From the NCBI RefSeq assembly GCF_021391495.1, contig NZ_CP090063.1, forward strand, positions 6,882,001-6,946,000: a DNA stretch of 64,000 bases, written 5' to 3'. This document shows positions 37,776-46,236 of this stretch, piece after piece (the stretch's first letter is position 1; each line of letters opens with the position of its first letter). The notes under the pieces were generated by a model, which saw only the letters and a program-made list of their open reading frames with translations, was not told the origin of the DNA and ran no database searches. A program made the position numbers and the translations under genes. Source of the DNA: Amycolatopsis acidiphila. GTDB lineage: Bacteria; Actinomycetota; Actinomycetes; Mycobacteriales; Pseudonocardiaceae.

Positions 37776-38387
37776 TCAGGCCGTTGCATACCGCGGGCGC
37801 CCGGCCGGCCGGAAGACCTGGATCGTCACGCCCTTCGAGTCGACCCGCGATTCGATCAGGTCGAGCGCGAGATCCGGACCGGTCTCCGGGAACAGTCTCG
37901 CGCCCTGGCCGAGGATCACCGGGATCACGATCAGAATCATCTCGTCGACCAGATCGTTCGCCAGCAGCCACTGGGTCAGGCTGCCACTGCCGTGCACCTG
38001 CAGCTCACCCCCGGGCTTGGCCTTCAGCTCACTGATGGCCGCCGCGAGGTCGCCGCGGAGAACGGTCGTGTCCTCCCAGTGCGGCGCGGTGAGCGTGGTC
38101 GAGGCAACGTACTTGGAGGCCTCGTTCAAGGCCACGCCGACGGGATGTGCGCGCAACTGGTCGATCGATCCCCAGGAGCCCGCGAACAACTCGTAGGTGC
38201 GCCGGCCGAACAGGAACGCGTCGGCGCGCTGGTAGGTCTCCGTGATGAACGTCCTGGTCTCCTCGTCACCCGCCCCCAGGGCCCATCCGCCGCGCTCGAA
38301 TCCGTTCCTGCGGTCCTCATCCGACGCGCCGCCGTTTCCCTGCGTCACGCCATCGATGGTGACCTGAGTCATGGTCGTCAGCTTCAT
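37776..38387 (-). CDS. Dihydrofolate reductase-fold protein (RibD C-terminal family)
   Basis: Protein of 203 residues with the RibD-C/DHFR-like fold: MKLTTMTQVTIDGVTQGNGG at the N-terminus, FLFGRRTYELFAGSW in the nucleotide-binding region, and GELQVHGSGSLTQWLLANDL with PVILGQGARLFPE at the C-terminal sheet. Such stand-alone proteins are often found with DGPF and ECF42 genes; an NADPH-dependent reductase activity is plausible but no substrate is known. ATG at 38387. Probable first gene of the unit. Confidence 0.88.
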   Translation of the reverse strand: MKLTTMTQVTIDGVTQGNGGASDEDRRNGFERGGWALGAGDEETRTFITETYQRADAFLFGRRTYELFAGSWGSIDQLRAHPVGVALNEASKYVASTTLTAPHWEDTTVLRGDLAAAISELKAKPGGELQVHGSGSLTQWLLANDLVDEMILIVIPVILGQGARLFPETGPDLALDLIESRVDSKGVTIQVFRPAGRPRYATA

Positions 38388-38571
38388 GATCGCGATTCCT
38401 TTACCTGGGCGCCGCCCCTGGCGGGCGGCCTCACCCCTGCTACGAACACCGCCACCCCGATCCGACACCCGCTCCCGGATTTCTTTGAAGAACTTTCCGG
38501 GACGCCGGTCGCCGGCCATCCGTCCCACCACGGTGCGAACCGCCGACCGCCCCAACATTTGTCTCATATAT

Positions 38572-38601
38572 CGAGTTACGATAGATTTCGATCGTAACTC
38601 G
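38572..38601. promoter_or_regulatory. Perfect palindrome upstream of the DUF2975/XRE pair
   Basis: CGAGTTACGAT (38572-38582) and ATCGTAACTCG (38591-38601) are exact inverted repeats of 11 bp separated by 8 bases. It stops four bases before the GGAGGA ribosome site of the DUF2975 gene, so a bound protein would block the promoter or early transcript. The XRE protein encoded downstream is the obvious candidate binder. Confidence 0.6.
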
Positions 38602-38616
38602 ATCGGAGGACGAGCC

Positions 38617-39102
38617 GTGGGAAAGCTGACAGTACGTGCGCTGCACGCCGTGCTCGTGGTGGTGCTCGCCGGCACCGTGTTCGTGCAGGCAATGATGGTG
38701 TTGGCGCTGGCCACCAAACCGGCGGACGGGTCGCTGCCGCTGACCCCGCTGCGCGTGATCGTGATCCTCGGCATGGTGTCGGTCCAGGTCGCCCTGGTCT
38801 GCGTATGGCAGCTGGTGACGATGGTGCGACGCGGGACCGTGTTCTCCCACGCCGCCTTCCGGTACGTGGACGTCGTGATCGGCGCGATCGTGGCGGCTGC
38901 CCTCGTGTGGTTCGCGGTCACGGCCATCAATGCGCCGGGCCAGCGGGACGACCCGGGCGTCACCCTCATCATGGGCGGGATCGGCGTGGCCATCCTGGGG
39001 GTCGCGCTCATCGTGCTCGTGCTGCGGATGCTGCTCGCCCAGGCCGTCGCGCGCGACGGCGAAGCGGCGCGGATGCAGGCCGAGCTGGACGAGGTGATCT
39101 GA
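38617..39102 (+). CDS. DUF2975 membrane protein
   Basis: Protein of 161 residues with four membrane helices (LHAVLVVVLAGTVFVQAMMV, LRVIVILGMVSVQVALVCVW, VDVVIGAIVAAALVWFAVTA, VTLIMGGIGVAILGVALIVL). It matches the DUF2975 family, which is nearly always paired with a small XRE protein. GTG start at 38617 after GGAGGA at 38605-38610. Its TGA overlaps the ATG of that XRE gene (TGATG). Function unknown; the pairing suggests a membrane sensor/regulator or a small regulated unit. Confidence 0.85.
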   Translation: MGKLTVRALHAVLVVVLAGTVFVQAMMVLALATKPADGSLPLTPLRVIVILGMVSVQVALVCVWQLVTMVRRGTVFSHAAFRYVDVVIGAIVAAALVWFAVTAINAPGQRDDPGVTLIMGGIGVAILGVALIVLVLRMLLAQAVARDGEAARMQAELDEVI

Positions 39103-39317
39103 TGCCGATCGCCGTCGACATCGACGTGATGCTGGCCCGGCGGAAGATGTCCGTGGGCGAGCTCGCGGACCGCGTAGGGATCACGCCCGCCAACCTGGCG
39201 GTGCTCAAGAACGGCCGCGCCAAGGCGGTGCGCTTCGCGACGCTCGCCGCGCTCTGCGAGGTGCTCGAATGCCAGCCGGGCGACCTGTTGCGCTGGGAGG
39301 CCGGCGCGGGCGGGTGA
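39102..39317 (+). CDS. Small XRE-family (Cro/CI, YozG-like) regulator
   Basis: Protein of 71 residues that is almost all helix-turn-helix: MSVGELADRVGITPANLAVL is the HTH core and CEVLECQPGDLLRWE the final helix, as in YozG-like Cro/CI regulators. Translationally coupled to the DUF2975 gene by TGATG overlap. Likely autoregulates through the palindrome at 38572-38601. Confidence 0.9.
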   Translation: MPIAVDIDVMLARRKMSVGELADRVGITPANLAVLKNGRAKAVRFATLAALCEVLECQPGDLLRWEAGAGG

Positions 39318-39545
39318 GGTGCCCCAGTGCGCCCTATCGTGCGCAGCGATCACTACCGGGACGGCATTGCGCGACGACGGGACGGTTGCCGTTGGAGCTG
39401 GAGCGTGTGACAGCACTCCGGCCTGCGTGCGGGTTCCGTCCACACGACCGACGAGTTCCGCCTCGCCGCGTGGTCTGCATGTTGGGAACGTCCCCTTCCG
39501 CGCCAGCGGGAGGCCCGAACCGAGATGACAAGGAGCGTGCACACC

Positions 39546-40034
39546 GTGGCCGAGGAGAACGTGAGCGCGACCCTGACTGTCGCCGTGCCCGCCGGGAGGG
39601 TGTTCGCGGTGCTGGCGGATCCGGCGACCCATGCGGCGATCGATGGCACCGGCTGGGTCCAGGAATCTGTCGACCGGGCGCCGCTGACCGAGATGGGGCA
39701 GATTTTCCGGATGGACATGTATCACGCCGATCATCCAAACGGTGACTACCGGGTGGTCAACAAGGTCCAGGTGCTCGACCCGCCGCATGCCATCGGCTGG
39801 CTGACGGGCTACGAGAAGGGCGACGGCCAACTGGAGTTCGGCGGCTGGATTTGGCGTTACGACCTGGCGCCGCTCGGTCCGTCCGAGACCGAGGTCACGC
39901 TCACCTACGACTGGTCGGCGGTGCCGCAGTTCGTCCGCGAGCGAGGCATCCAGTTCCCGCCGTTCGGCCCTGAGCATCTCACCAACTCGCTGCACCACCT
40001 GGCCGAGCTTGCCGGACCGACGTCCCGGGCCTGA
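39546..40034 (+). CDS. SRPBCC (START-like) domain protein
   Basis: Protein of about 162 residues of the polyketide cyclase/dehydratase type of SRPBCC fold: VAVPAGRVFAVLADPATHAA is the typical N-terminal strand-helix, VDRAPLTEMGQIFRMDM and WRYDLAPLGPSETEVTLTYD the central sheet, and the C-terminal long helix ends the domain. Such proteins bind hydrophobic ligands; function unknown. GTG at 39546 is preferred since AAGGAG lies ten bases upstream; ATG at 39525 is an alternative. Confidence 0.8.
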   Translation: MAEENVSATLTVAVPAGRVFAVLADPATHAAIDGTGWVQESVDRAPLTEMGQIFRMDMYHADHPNGDYRVVNKVQVLDPPHAIGWLTGYEKGDGQLEFGGWIWRYDLAPLGPSETEVTLTYDWSAVPQFVRERGIQFPPFGPEHLTNSLHHLAELAGPTSRA

Positions 40035-40269
40035 GCGCCCGGCGAGATCCAACCCAAGTCGATCCAGGCGACGACGGGCACCACGAACCCTTCGACGAGG
40101 ACTCCCCCACCACACCCACGTTGCTTCTGGTCACCGCCGAGGAACCAGACACCACCATCAAGACCTGCGTGGTCGGCGAGGATCACGGCCACGGATGTCG
40201 AGAACGTGTCGTTGGCTCCGTCCCAGGGACACGAGCGGCCATGAGGGCCGCGCGAAGCGGGAGGGAATT

Positions 40270-40707
40270 ATGACGATCCAGCGGATGGACAACGTCGGCA
40301 TCGTGGTCGACGACCTCGAGGCTGCTACCGCGTTCTTCCTCGAGCTCGGCCTGGAGCTCGAGGGGGAAGCGCAGGTCGGGGGACCAGGGGTGGACCGCCT
40401 TGTCGGACTCGACGGCGTCCGGTGCGACTTGGCCGTGGTGCGGACCCCGGACGGCCACGGACGACTCGAACTGATGAAGTTCCAGTCGCCGGCGGCCACT
40501 ACCGCTGAGCCGAACGCGCCGACCAACGCCCTCGGTATTCGCCGCATCATGTTCGCCGTCGAGGACATCGAGGACGTCCTCACGCGGCTGCGCGCTCATG
40601 GTGCCGAACTCATGGGCGAGCTGGAGCGGTACGAGGACAGCCATCGGCTCTGCTACATCCGCGGCCCGGAGGGCATCATCATCGCGCTGGCCGAGAAGAT
40701 CAACTGA
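40270..40707 (+). CDS. VOC (glyoxalase/bleomycin resistance-fold) protein
   Basis: Protein of 145 residues with two beta-alpha-beta-beta-beta modules: RMDNVGIVVDDLEAATAFFL starts the first and IRRIMFAVEDIEDVLTRLRA the second, with YIRGPEGIIIALAEKI closing the fold. Members are glyoxalase-like lyases, dioxygenases or antibiotic-binding proteins. Metal ligands would include a Glu in GRLELMKF and E in GIIIALAE. GAGGG precedes the ATG at 40270. Substrate unknown. Confidence 0.88.
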   Translation: MTIQRMDNVGIVVDDLEAATAFFLELGLELEGEAQVGGPGVDRLVGLDGVRCDLAVVRTPDGHGRLELMKFQSPAATTAEPNAPTNALGIRRIMFAVEDIEDVLTRLRAHGAELMGELERYEDSHRLCYIRGPEGIIIALAEKIN

Positions 40708-40769
40708 GCGACACGACTCTCCGACGTCCGCCAGTAGATCACCAACCAATACCAGAAAGGGCCGCCGCT

Positions 40770-41219
40770 ATGGCTGTCGCCGAGGACCTCGACCGCGCCA
40801 CCGACTCGAAGTGGGACTGGGTCGCCGAGCACACCCGTACGTATCTGGCCTCGGGCGGGACCGAGGGACACGAGTCGAACGGGGTGTACACACTCGTGCT
40901 CGCCACGACCGGACGCAGGACCGGCGAGCCACGTCGCACCTGCCTGATCTACGGCACCTCAGGGGACGACTTCGTCGTCGTCGCCTCCAAGGGCGGCGCC
41001 GACGAGGATCCCGCGTGGTTCAACAACCTCCAGGCGGAGCCGACCGTCGGGGTACAGGTTGGCACCCGCCGGTTCACGGCCCGCGCGCGCGTCGCGTCCT
41101 CGGCCGAGCGCGAGCCCCTCTGGGCCCAGATGGCGCGCATCTTCCCGCTGTACGACGAGTACGCACAAAAGACTGACCGTGTGATCCCGATCGTCCTGCT
41201 CACTCCGCAAGTGGGGTAG
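40770..41219 (+). CDS. F420-dependent (Ddn/DUF385-type) nitroreductase-family protein
   Basis: Protein of 149 residues: TLVLATTGRRTGEPRRTCLI and FVVVASKGGADEDPAWFNNL are the two diagnostic blocks of deazaflavin-dependent nitroreductase (Ddn) family proteins, which use coenzyme F420 to reduce quinones, nitroimidazoles and other xenobiotics. The family is typical of F420-making actinobacteria. It follows the VOC gene at 62 bases and may be cotranscribed. Confidence 0.9.
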   Translation: MAVAEDLDRATDSKWDWVAEHTRTYLASGGTEGHESNGVYTLVLATTGRRTGEPRRTCLIYGTSGDDFVVVASKGGADEDPAWFNNLQAEPTVGVQVGTRRFTARARVASSAEREPLWAQMARIFPLYDEYAQKTDRVIPIVLLTPQVG

Positions 41220-41327
41220 CTGATCTCTGCCCCATCCGCTGACCTCACCGTCGAAGGGCAGTTCGAAGTGCCAGGGCCGGGTGAACGATGCCGAGCTAAC
41301 ACAGGATGCGGTTGACGGTGCAGATCG

Positions 41328-41900
41328 TCACCTGATGGGCTTGGCGACCACCCGGTTGACGATCCACGCGTGCTTGCCGACCTGCCGGTTGCGGGTGAAG
41401 CCGAACTGCTCGAAGAGTTCGACGGTCGCGCTGAACAGGAACCGACCTGGCGCCTGGCGACCGGTGGTCACCTCGGAGATGGCCTCGACGAGACCACCGC
41501 CGGCCTGGGCGATCTGGCCGAGCGCGCCGTCGAGCGCAGCCCGTGCGATGCCCAGGCCGCGATGCTTTGGATCGACGTAGAAGCAGGTGATCCGCCAGTC
41601 CGGACGCGGCGGCGCCTCCTTGTCGTACTCGCGCTTGTGTTTGATGGCAGGAAGCTCCTTGGGGCTGCCGTACTGGCACCATCCCTGTGCGAGGCCGTTC
41701 TCGTCGAGCACGAGCGCGGCATGCGCTCGATCGGTCCGGACCCGGTCCTCCTTGACCGCACGATGGCTGATCCCTTTCTGGCCGCGCTCCGGGTGGTAGC
41801 CGATGCACCAGCAGCCACCGAAGATCCCGTTGTTGCGCTCGACAAGCTCCGCGAACGCGGCCCACGCCGAGGCATCCAGGGGCCGGGTCGTGTACAACAC
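41328..41900 (-). CDS. GNAT family N-acetyltransferase
   Basis: Protein of 190 residues with acetyl-CoA-binding features: FYVDPKHRGLGIARAALDGA matches GNAT motif A (R/Q-x-x-G-x-G/A), and the C-terminal VELFEQFGFTRNRQVGKHAW the motif B. The N-terminal half includes GCWCIGYHPERGQKGISHRA, which is found in acetyltransferases of the same group. GTG at 41900 is the start. Acceptor is unknown. Confidence 0.85.
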   Translation of the reverse strand: MLYTTRPLDASAWAAFAELVERNNGIFGGCWCIGYHPERGQKGISHRAVKEDRVRTDRAHAALVLDENGLAQGWCQYGSPKELPAIKHKREYDKEAPPRPDWRITCFYVDPKHRGLGIARAALDGALGQIAQAGGGLVEAISEVTTGRQAPGRFLFSATVELFEQFGFTRNRQVGKHAWIVNRVVAKPIR

Positions 41901-41943
41901 GCGTGACTCCTTCCGTCAGCTCGCGATCGGCCGCCACACCGTG

Positions 41944-42624
41944 TCAGGCTGCGTCGGCCGCCGCGGCGAGAAGCCGGGCGAGTTCGGCCGGCTTGGTGTG
42001 CATCGGCCAGTGGCCGGAGTCGATGTCGACGAAATCGAGGTGCTTGACCTTCGCGAGTTCGTCACCCTCGTTGATCCACTCCTTGGCCTGGGCCGGGGTG
42101 AACTCGGGACATACGACCACGACCGGCACATCGAAGCGTCGCTCGTCGGTCAACCGCACCACGCCCGTGGCCACGCCCGCGGGAACGGGGATCGCGGCGG
42201 CCGCCATGGCGTGCCTGGCCTGCTCGTCAAGGTCGGCCGAGTCCGGTCCCTCGAACGGCGCCCAACCGGGGAAGGGCATGACGCCGTCCCGCAGCTCGAA
42301 GAAGTCGGCGTAGGGCTTCCCGCCGGTGGCCGGAAACCCGCCGACGAGCACGACCGTGGAGATCTTGTCCGGTCGCGCGTCGGCGGCCAGCCAGGCCAGG
42401 GTGCAGGCAGCCGAGTGCCCGACCACCGTGGGCCGGCCGGAGGCTGAGTCCACGGCGGCGAGCACGGCCGCGACCTGGTCGTCGAGCGTGGCGGAGATCG
42501 ATCCATCGCCCTGACCGGGCAGGGTCAGCGGCACGGGGCGATGGCCGAGCGAGCGGAGTGCGGACGCGACGTCATCCCAGGCGGATCCGTCGAGCCACAG
42601 GCCGGCGATGAGCAGGATGTCCAT
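41944..42624 (-). CDS. Alpha/beta hydrolase
   Basis: Protein of 226 residues of the alpha/beta-hydrolase fold: MDILLIAGLWLDGSAWDDV and VPLTLPGQGDGSISATLDDQ at the N-terminus; nucleophile elbow VVGHSAACTLAWLAADA (GHSAA, Ser); late Asp and His in GHWPMHTKPAELARLL. AAGGAG lies upstream of ATG 42624. Esterase or lactonase activity likely, substrate unknown. Downstream on the same strand is the GNAT gene (43 bases), possibly one unit. Confidence 0.88.
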   Translation of the reverse strand: MDILLIAGLWLDGSAWDDVASALRSLGHRPVPLTLPGQGDGSISATLDDQVAAVLAAVDSASGRPTVVGHSAACTLAWLAADARPDKISTVVLVGGFPATGGKPYADFFELRDGVMPFPGWAPFEGPDSADLDEQARHAMAAAAIPVPAGVATGVVRLTDERRFDVPVVVVCPEFTPAQAKEWINEGDELAKVKHLDFVDIDSGHWPMHTKPAELARLLAAAADAA

Positions 42625-43308
42625 GGGCAGGTCGCTCCTTTCGGGCGCGGTCACCGGACCGCGGCGCGTCGACGCATCAACGCTAAAGCCAATTCCGGAC
42701 AATCTACTTCCGGTTCATTGGGCGAGAGCCTCGGCTGCCAGGCCATCGCCGGCCGCCTCAACCCGGCGCCTGCCCGCCGCCAGTCTCCATCAACGCTAGC
42801 CGAGCGGTCGGGAGGTGGACCTATTCCAGCGTCCGCGACGTCATCAGGCACATGGTGCGGAACCGGCGTGCACTACATGTGCAAACCCAAGAAGGCGTAC
42901 ATCCCCGAGGGGCACCCGACCAACGGTCTCTGGGTGCGTGAAGACCACGATGCTGGTGAGCCGGCCTTTTGCAGGTCATCAGTTGTCGTCGTTTTTGGTG
43001 CTCTGCCCCGGTCATGCTGCATGAATCTGGTACGCGCGATCATGACGGTGCTGGGCGATCTTGTGCCAGGTGTCCGTTGGCTCGGGCTTCGTGGACAAGG
43101 GCGGGACGGTTAGTCTCGATCGCATGCCTGATCCTCTGGCTCATCTACGGTCGCGGATATCGGCCATGCCGCGGGTACGTTTTCCCGGCCACTGCTTCGG
43201 CCAAGCCAACCGGGTCCGACTGGTCTTCGGCGGGCCGCATGCCCAACCGGCGGTGCTCGCGGCGGCGCCATCCGGGACATCCCGGCGCGACGCGGGGGTG
43301 TAACCGCG
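42625..43308. other. Long gap without a supported gene
   Basis: About 680 bases between the hydrolase and the phosphotransferase. Several short frames exist on both strands; the most protein-like is around 42868-42960 on the plus strand (MCKPKKAYIPEGHPTNGLWV) but it has no start signal and no recognised family. Probably decayed sequence plus promoters of the flanking genes. Confidence 0.4.
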
Positions 43309-44235
43309 GTGCCAGAGCCGTCCGAGGAGGCCCTGCGCTGGGCGGTCGATGCGGTCGGAGGCGACGCCCGGGTGGCCGCCGTCACCGGCTTGCGAGAAGG
43401 TGCCAACCCGTGGCTGTTGAAGTTCGAACCGGCCGGTCGGATCGAGGCGGCCGTGCTGCGGCTCGGCGACCCGGCCGACCCCGACCATGGCCAGCGGTTC
43501 GGCACCGAGGTGGCGGCGCTGCGGGTAGCCGGTGACCACCGGTTGCCTGCGGCACGGCTGATCGCCACGGATCTCGACGGTGCCGCAGCAGGCGCTTTAG
43601 CGGTGCTGACCACGGTCCTCCCTGGGGACAGCCGGATCCCACCGGTCGCCTCCATTGGGCGGCTGCGCTGCCTGGGCGCTGCGGCGGCCGCACTGCAGAC
43701 GGTTCCATTGGCGCCTCGGGCCGCTCTGCCGTTGCGAACCCGGTCGATCGCGGATGTGGACTTCGCGGCCCGCCGTCGCGAGAAGGGCACCACTGCGCTG
43801 CTGGCGGCCGCCGAGGAACGCCTCGACCGGCTTCCCGTGCCCGGAGGCCCGACGGTCCTCGTGCACGGCGACCTGTGGCACGGGAACACCCTGTGGTCCG
43901 GCGACCGCTGCACAGGCCTCATCGATTGGGACTGCGCCGGCGCCGGATCACCGGGAATCGACCTCAGCGGGGCGCGCTTCGACGCGGCCCTGATGTTCGG
44001 ACTCCCCGCTGCCGAGCAGGTCCTGGAGGGCTGGCAGCGGGCTGCCGGACGACGGGCGGACCACGTCGCCTACTGGGACGTCGTGGCTGCGTCGTGCACC
44101 CTGGCCGACATGGCGTTCTGCGTCCCGGTCATGCATGACCAGGGCCGACCAGATCTCGACGCCGGTGTTCTTGGGGAACGCCGAGACGCGTTCCTCAGCG
44201 CCGCGCTGACCCGGCTCGACGCCGACGAGCGATAG
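43309..44235 (+). CDS. Aminoglycoside phosphotransferase (APH)-fold kinase
   Basis: Protein of 308 residues with the APH/choline-kinase fold. The catalytic loop is VLVHGDLWHGNTLW (HGD...N) and the metal motif GLIDWDCAGAGSPGID (DWD). GTG start at 43309. The N-lobe holds AVLTTVLPGDSRIPP. Members phosphorylate antibiotics, sugars or amino alcohols; nothing here selects a substrate. It stands alone next to the likely island edge. Confidence 0.85.
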   Translation: MPEPSEEALRWAVDAVGGDARVAAVTGLREGANPWLLKFEPAGRIEAAVLRLGDPADPDHGQRFGTEVAALRVAGDHRLPAARLIATDLDGAAAGALAVLTTVLPGDSRIPPVASIGRLRCLGAAAAALQTVPLAPRAALPLRTRSIADVDFAARRREKGTTALLAAAEERLDRLPVPGGPTVLVHGDLWHGNTLWSGDRCTGLIDWDCAGAGSPGIDLSGARFDAALMFGLPAAEQVLEGWQRAAGRRADHVAYWDVVAASCTLADMAFCVPVMHDQGRPDLDAGVLGERRDAFLSAALTRLDADER

Positions 44236-44390
44236 CCGCGATCGAACGGACCAAGTCGAGTACCGATCCCCCTTCGAGGCACCGCAGCGCCTCGAACCTG
44301 CCGCATCGCCTCGTCGCTGTCCACCCCGCCCGGCTCCCTGCGGTCGAATGCCGCGAACAGAAGCCCAGTGTTCGCACAGGGGGCGATCAC
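44195..44390 (-). pseudogene. Candidate frameshifted small gene
   Basis: On the minus strand, VIAPCANTGLLFAAFDRREP runs from about 44390 in one frame, and after one base is skipped near 44297 the frame gives FEALRCLEGGSVLDLVRSIA and AIARR. Together they read as one helical protein. No homologue is known to me. Overlaps the 3' end of the APH gene. It is part of a gene-poor, decayed-looking stretch (44236-44600). Confidence 0.3.
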
Positions 44391-44600
44391 GACGGACGGA
44401 TAACCGCGGTCGCTTCACGCAGACAAGACCATGCGCGCCCGCCCCCTGCCCAACCTGCAGCTTGGTGGTCATCCCGGAGCCTGCCCGCCCGGCGAGGCGT
44501 GCTCTCTTCTTCTCTGCGGCGGCCGCGGGGTCGCCCGGCCTGTGTCGAACCGCCACACGGGACCGGCGCCAGGCCGCATCCCCGCGTCTGGCGGTTCGAC

Positions 44601-44789
44601 ATGATGAGGGCCAGATCAGCGGCCCGCAGCGCGGAGGAGCGAGCGTCGCACGAGGGGTTGGATGGTCCTGCCCTGCGGGATGCGCTGTTCGCGGAGAAGG
44701 TTGTGCACCCGATCCGGTCGGTGGACGACTGGGCCCGTGAAGGGATCTTCGACTCGGACGACGAGCTGCACGGTTCCAAGCGTGGGTAG
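44601..44789 (+). CDS. Small antitoxin-like protein
   Basis: Protein of 62 residues, charged and mostly helical (RSAARSAEERASHEGLDGPA, then DDWAREGIFDSDDEL), starting at ATG 44601. It immediately precedes a VapC-like frame at 44818, so a VapB-type antitoxin role is inferred from position; no DNA-binding motif is obvious. May be decayed at the C-terminus. Confidence 0.45.
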   Translation: MMRARSAARSAEERASHEGLDGPALRDALFAEKVVHPIRSVDDWAREGIFDSDDELHGSKRG

Positions 44790-44817
44790 CTGCTGAGCGA
44801 AAGGCCCATCTGGCGTA

Positions 44818-45063
44818 GTGGCTTCCGAGGTTGTGCTCGATATCGACGTGGCATCGGGCATGTTCAAGCGGGATCTCCCGGCATGGCTTGCCGGCCAACT
44901 CGTCGGCCACCGTCCGGCGATCACGTTCGTGACGTTTGGCGAGCTGAGCAAGTGGATGCAACCGCGGGCATGGTGCTGTGAGGGTTTAGGCGAAAGTGGG
45001 GCTGATGATCATGAGTGCCCTCTACATCGACCCCACCACCAGCGCAAACGTGCGCCTGGTTGA
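44818..45063 (+). pseudogene. Truncated VapC-like PIN-domain toxin
   Basis: VVLDIDVASGMFKRDLPAWL and PAITFVTFGELSKW match the first 50 residues of a PIN-domain ribonuclease (VapC), including the first catalytic Asp region and the conserved Glu in GEL. After about 44970 the frame turns into unrelated sequence and ends at 45063, so the remaining acidic residues and the C-terminal half are missing. The break coincides with the start of the tandem-HTH gene region, which suggests an insertion or deletion end point here. Confidence 0.6.
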
Positions 45064-45514
45064 GGCCCTTGCAAACCCCTCCCGACCGGCGCGGCGTCTC
45101 CTGGAGATGGCCACGGCGTGGCCCGACAGCCTGCCCGAAGTCGCCCCGCCTGCGACGGTGTACCGGATCCAGCGTCAACTTCGGCCTGACGAGGTGGCAC
45201 AGATGGTGGCCCAATACAGGGCCGGAGCAACCATGCAGGACCTGGCAGATCGCTTCGACGTGCACCGAACGACGATCCTCAAGCGGCTTCAGACCCTCGG
45301 CATCACGACGAGATTCTCGAAGCTGGAGCCTGACGAGGTGCGCGAAGCTGCCGAGCTTTACCGCAGCGGTTGGACACTGGACAACCTCGCCAAGAAGTAC
45401 CGGGTCGCCAGCAGCACCGTCAGGGCCTACTTCCTGGCGGACGGTGTTGCATTGCGACCGCGAGGACGGGCCGGTTTCCAGCAGACTGGCAAGCGCGAGA
45501 CCACCGACCGCTGA
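45011..45514 (+). CDS. Tandem helix-turn-helix protein (resolvase/transposase HTH type)
   Basis: Protein of 167 residues with two similar HTH units: LRPDEVAQMVAQYRAGATMQ then DLADRFDVHRTTILKRL, and LEPDEVREAAELYRSGWTLD then NLAKKYRVASSTVRAYFL. These resemble the HTH_23/Hin-recombinase C-terminal domain, but the serine-recombinase catalytic domain is absent. Probably a DNA-binding accessory protein of a mobile element. ATG at 45011 is used; frame starts at 44996 are possible. A degenerate fragment of a relative is found at 50318-50386. Confidence 0.75.
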   Translation: MSALYIDPTTSANVRLVEALANPSRPARRLLEMATAWPDSLPEVAPPATVYRIQRQLRPDEVAQMVAQYRAGATMQDLADRFDVHRTTILKRLQTLGITTRFSKLEPDEVREAAELYRSGWTLDNLAKKYRVASSTVRAYFLADGVALRPRGRAGFQQTGKRETTDR

Positions 45515-45534
45515 AAGCGGCTGACCGTAGATTG

Positions 45535-46047
45535 TCACGTCGTCAAGCTCTTGCGACGAGCACGCATCGAATATTCAGCAGCGCGAGGATCGTCACCTCG
45601 GCTTCCGCCCCAACCACCACCGGTTGCAATATCCCAGCCGCGCTGCTTGCGCATATGGTCGGCGAACGACCGGATGTCACGAATTGCACACCCGCAATCC
45701 AGCCAGACTTTGATAAGGATGTACGACGCACCTGGGTTGCGTTCATACGGGCTGATCTCCCACCGCACCTCGTGCTCGTGCTCGACAAGACCAGTTCGTT
45801 CCACATCATGAATCAGGCCCAGAGCACGCGCATACTCATCCAAGTCATCAATAATGAACAAGTCACTACGCCACTCCCCGGGCCAAACAGCGTAGAGTTG
45901 GCATTCACCGGCAAGAGCGCGGTCGTACGATTCACGACCACCCCCTTGCGTAACTTTTCCGTCTTTGCCTACTTCGATGTAACATACCGTTTTAGCCTTA
46001 TACGGAAAATCGTTCCCTGTCGATGCGGCACTACGTGGCTCGTTCAT
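45535..46047 (-). CDS. Hypothetical protein
   Basis: Protein of 170 residues that I do not recognise. Strand-rich centre (KAKTVCYIEVGKDGKVTQGG and EWRSDLFIIDDLDEYARALG) and a Gly-rich, basic C-terminus (DIATGGGWGGSRGDDPRAAE). It lies just downstream of the TrlF-like gene on the same strand, 189 bases away, so it could be a part of the same defence-like unit. Codon use and local base composition are more AT-rich than the core genes. Confidence 0.6.
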   Translation of the reverse strand: MNEPRSAASTGNDFPYKAKTVCYIEVGKDGKVTQGGGRESYDRALAGECQLYAVWPGEWRSDLFIIDDLDEYARALGLIHDVERTGLVEHEHEVRWEISPYERNPGASYILIKVWLDCGCAIRDIRSFADHMRKQRGWDIATGGGWGGSRGDDPRAAEYSMRARRKSLTT

Positions 46048-46236
46048 TACACCTCCCTACGATAAACACAGCGAACCGCTAATTATGATAACAAATCGTG
46101 CAAGATACCACGCTGGATACTTTACGATAAACTCCAGCGACAAGGTTCCGAACGCCGGAGGCCACATAATCAGCATATTACCCGTGCGCAGTTTCGCATA
46201 TCAACGACCTCTAGCCCTGCCGAACCGTACGATTTG

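Noticed and set aside
43061..43303. Plus-strand frame of 80 codons before the APH-fold kinase
   Set aside because: No domain and no ribosome site; could be decayed sequence.
45551..46065. Plus-strand frames opposite the 45535 gene
   Set aside because: No start signals, and the minus-strand frame has a better amino acid composition.
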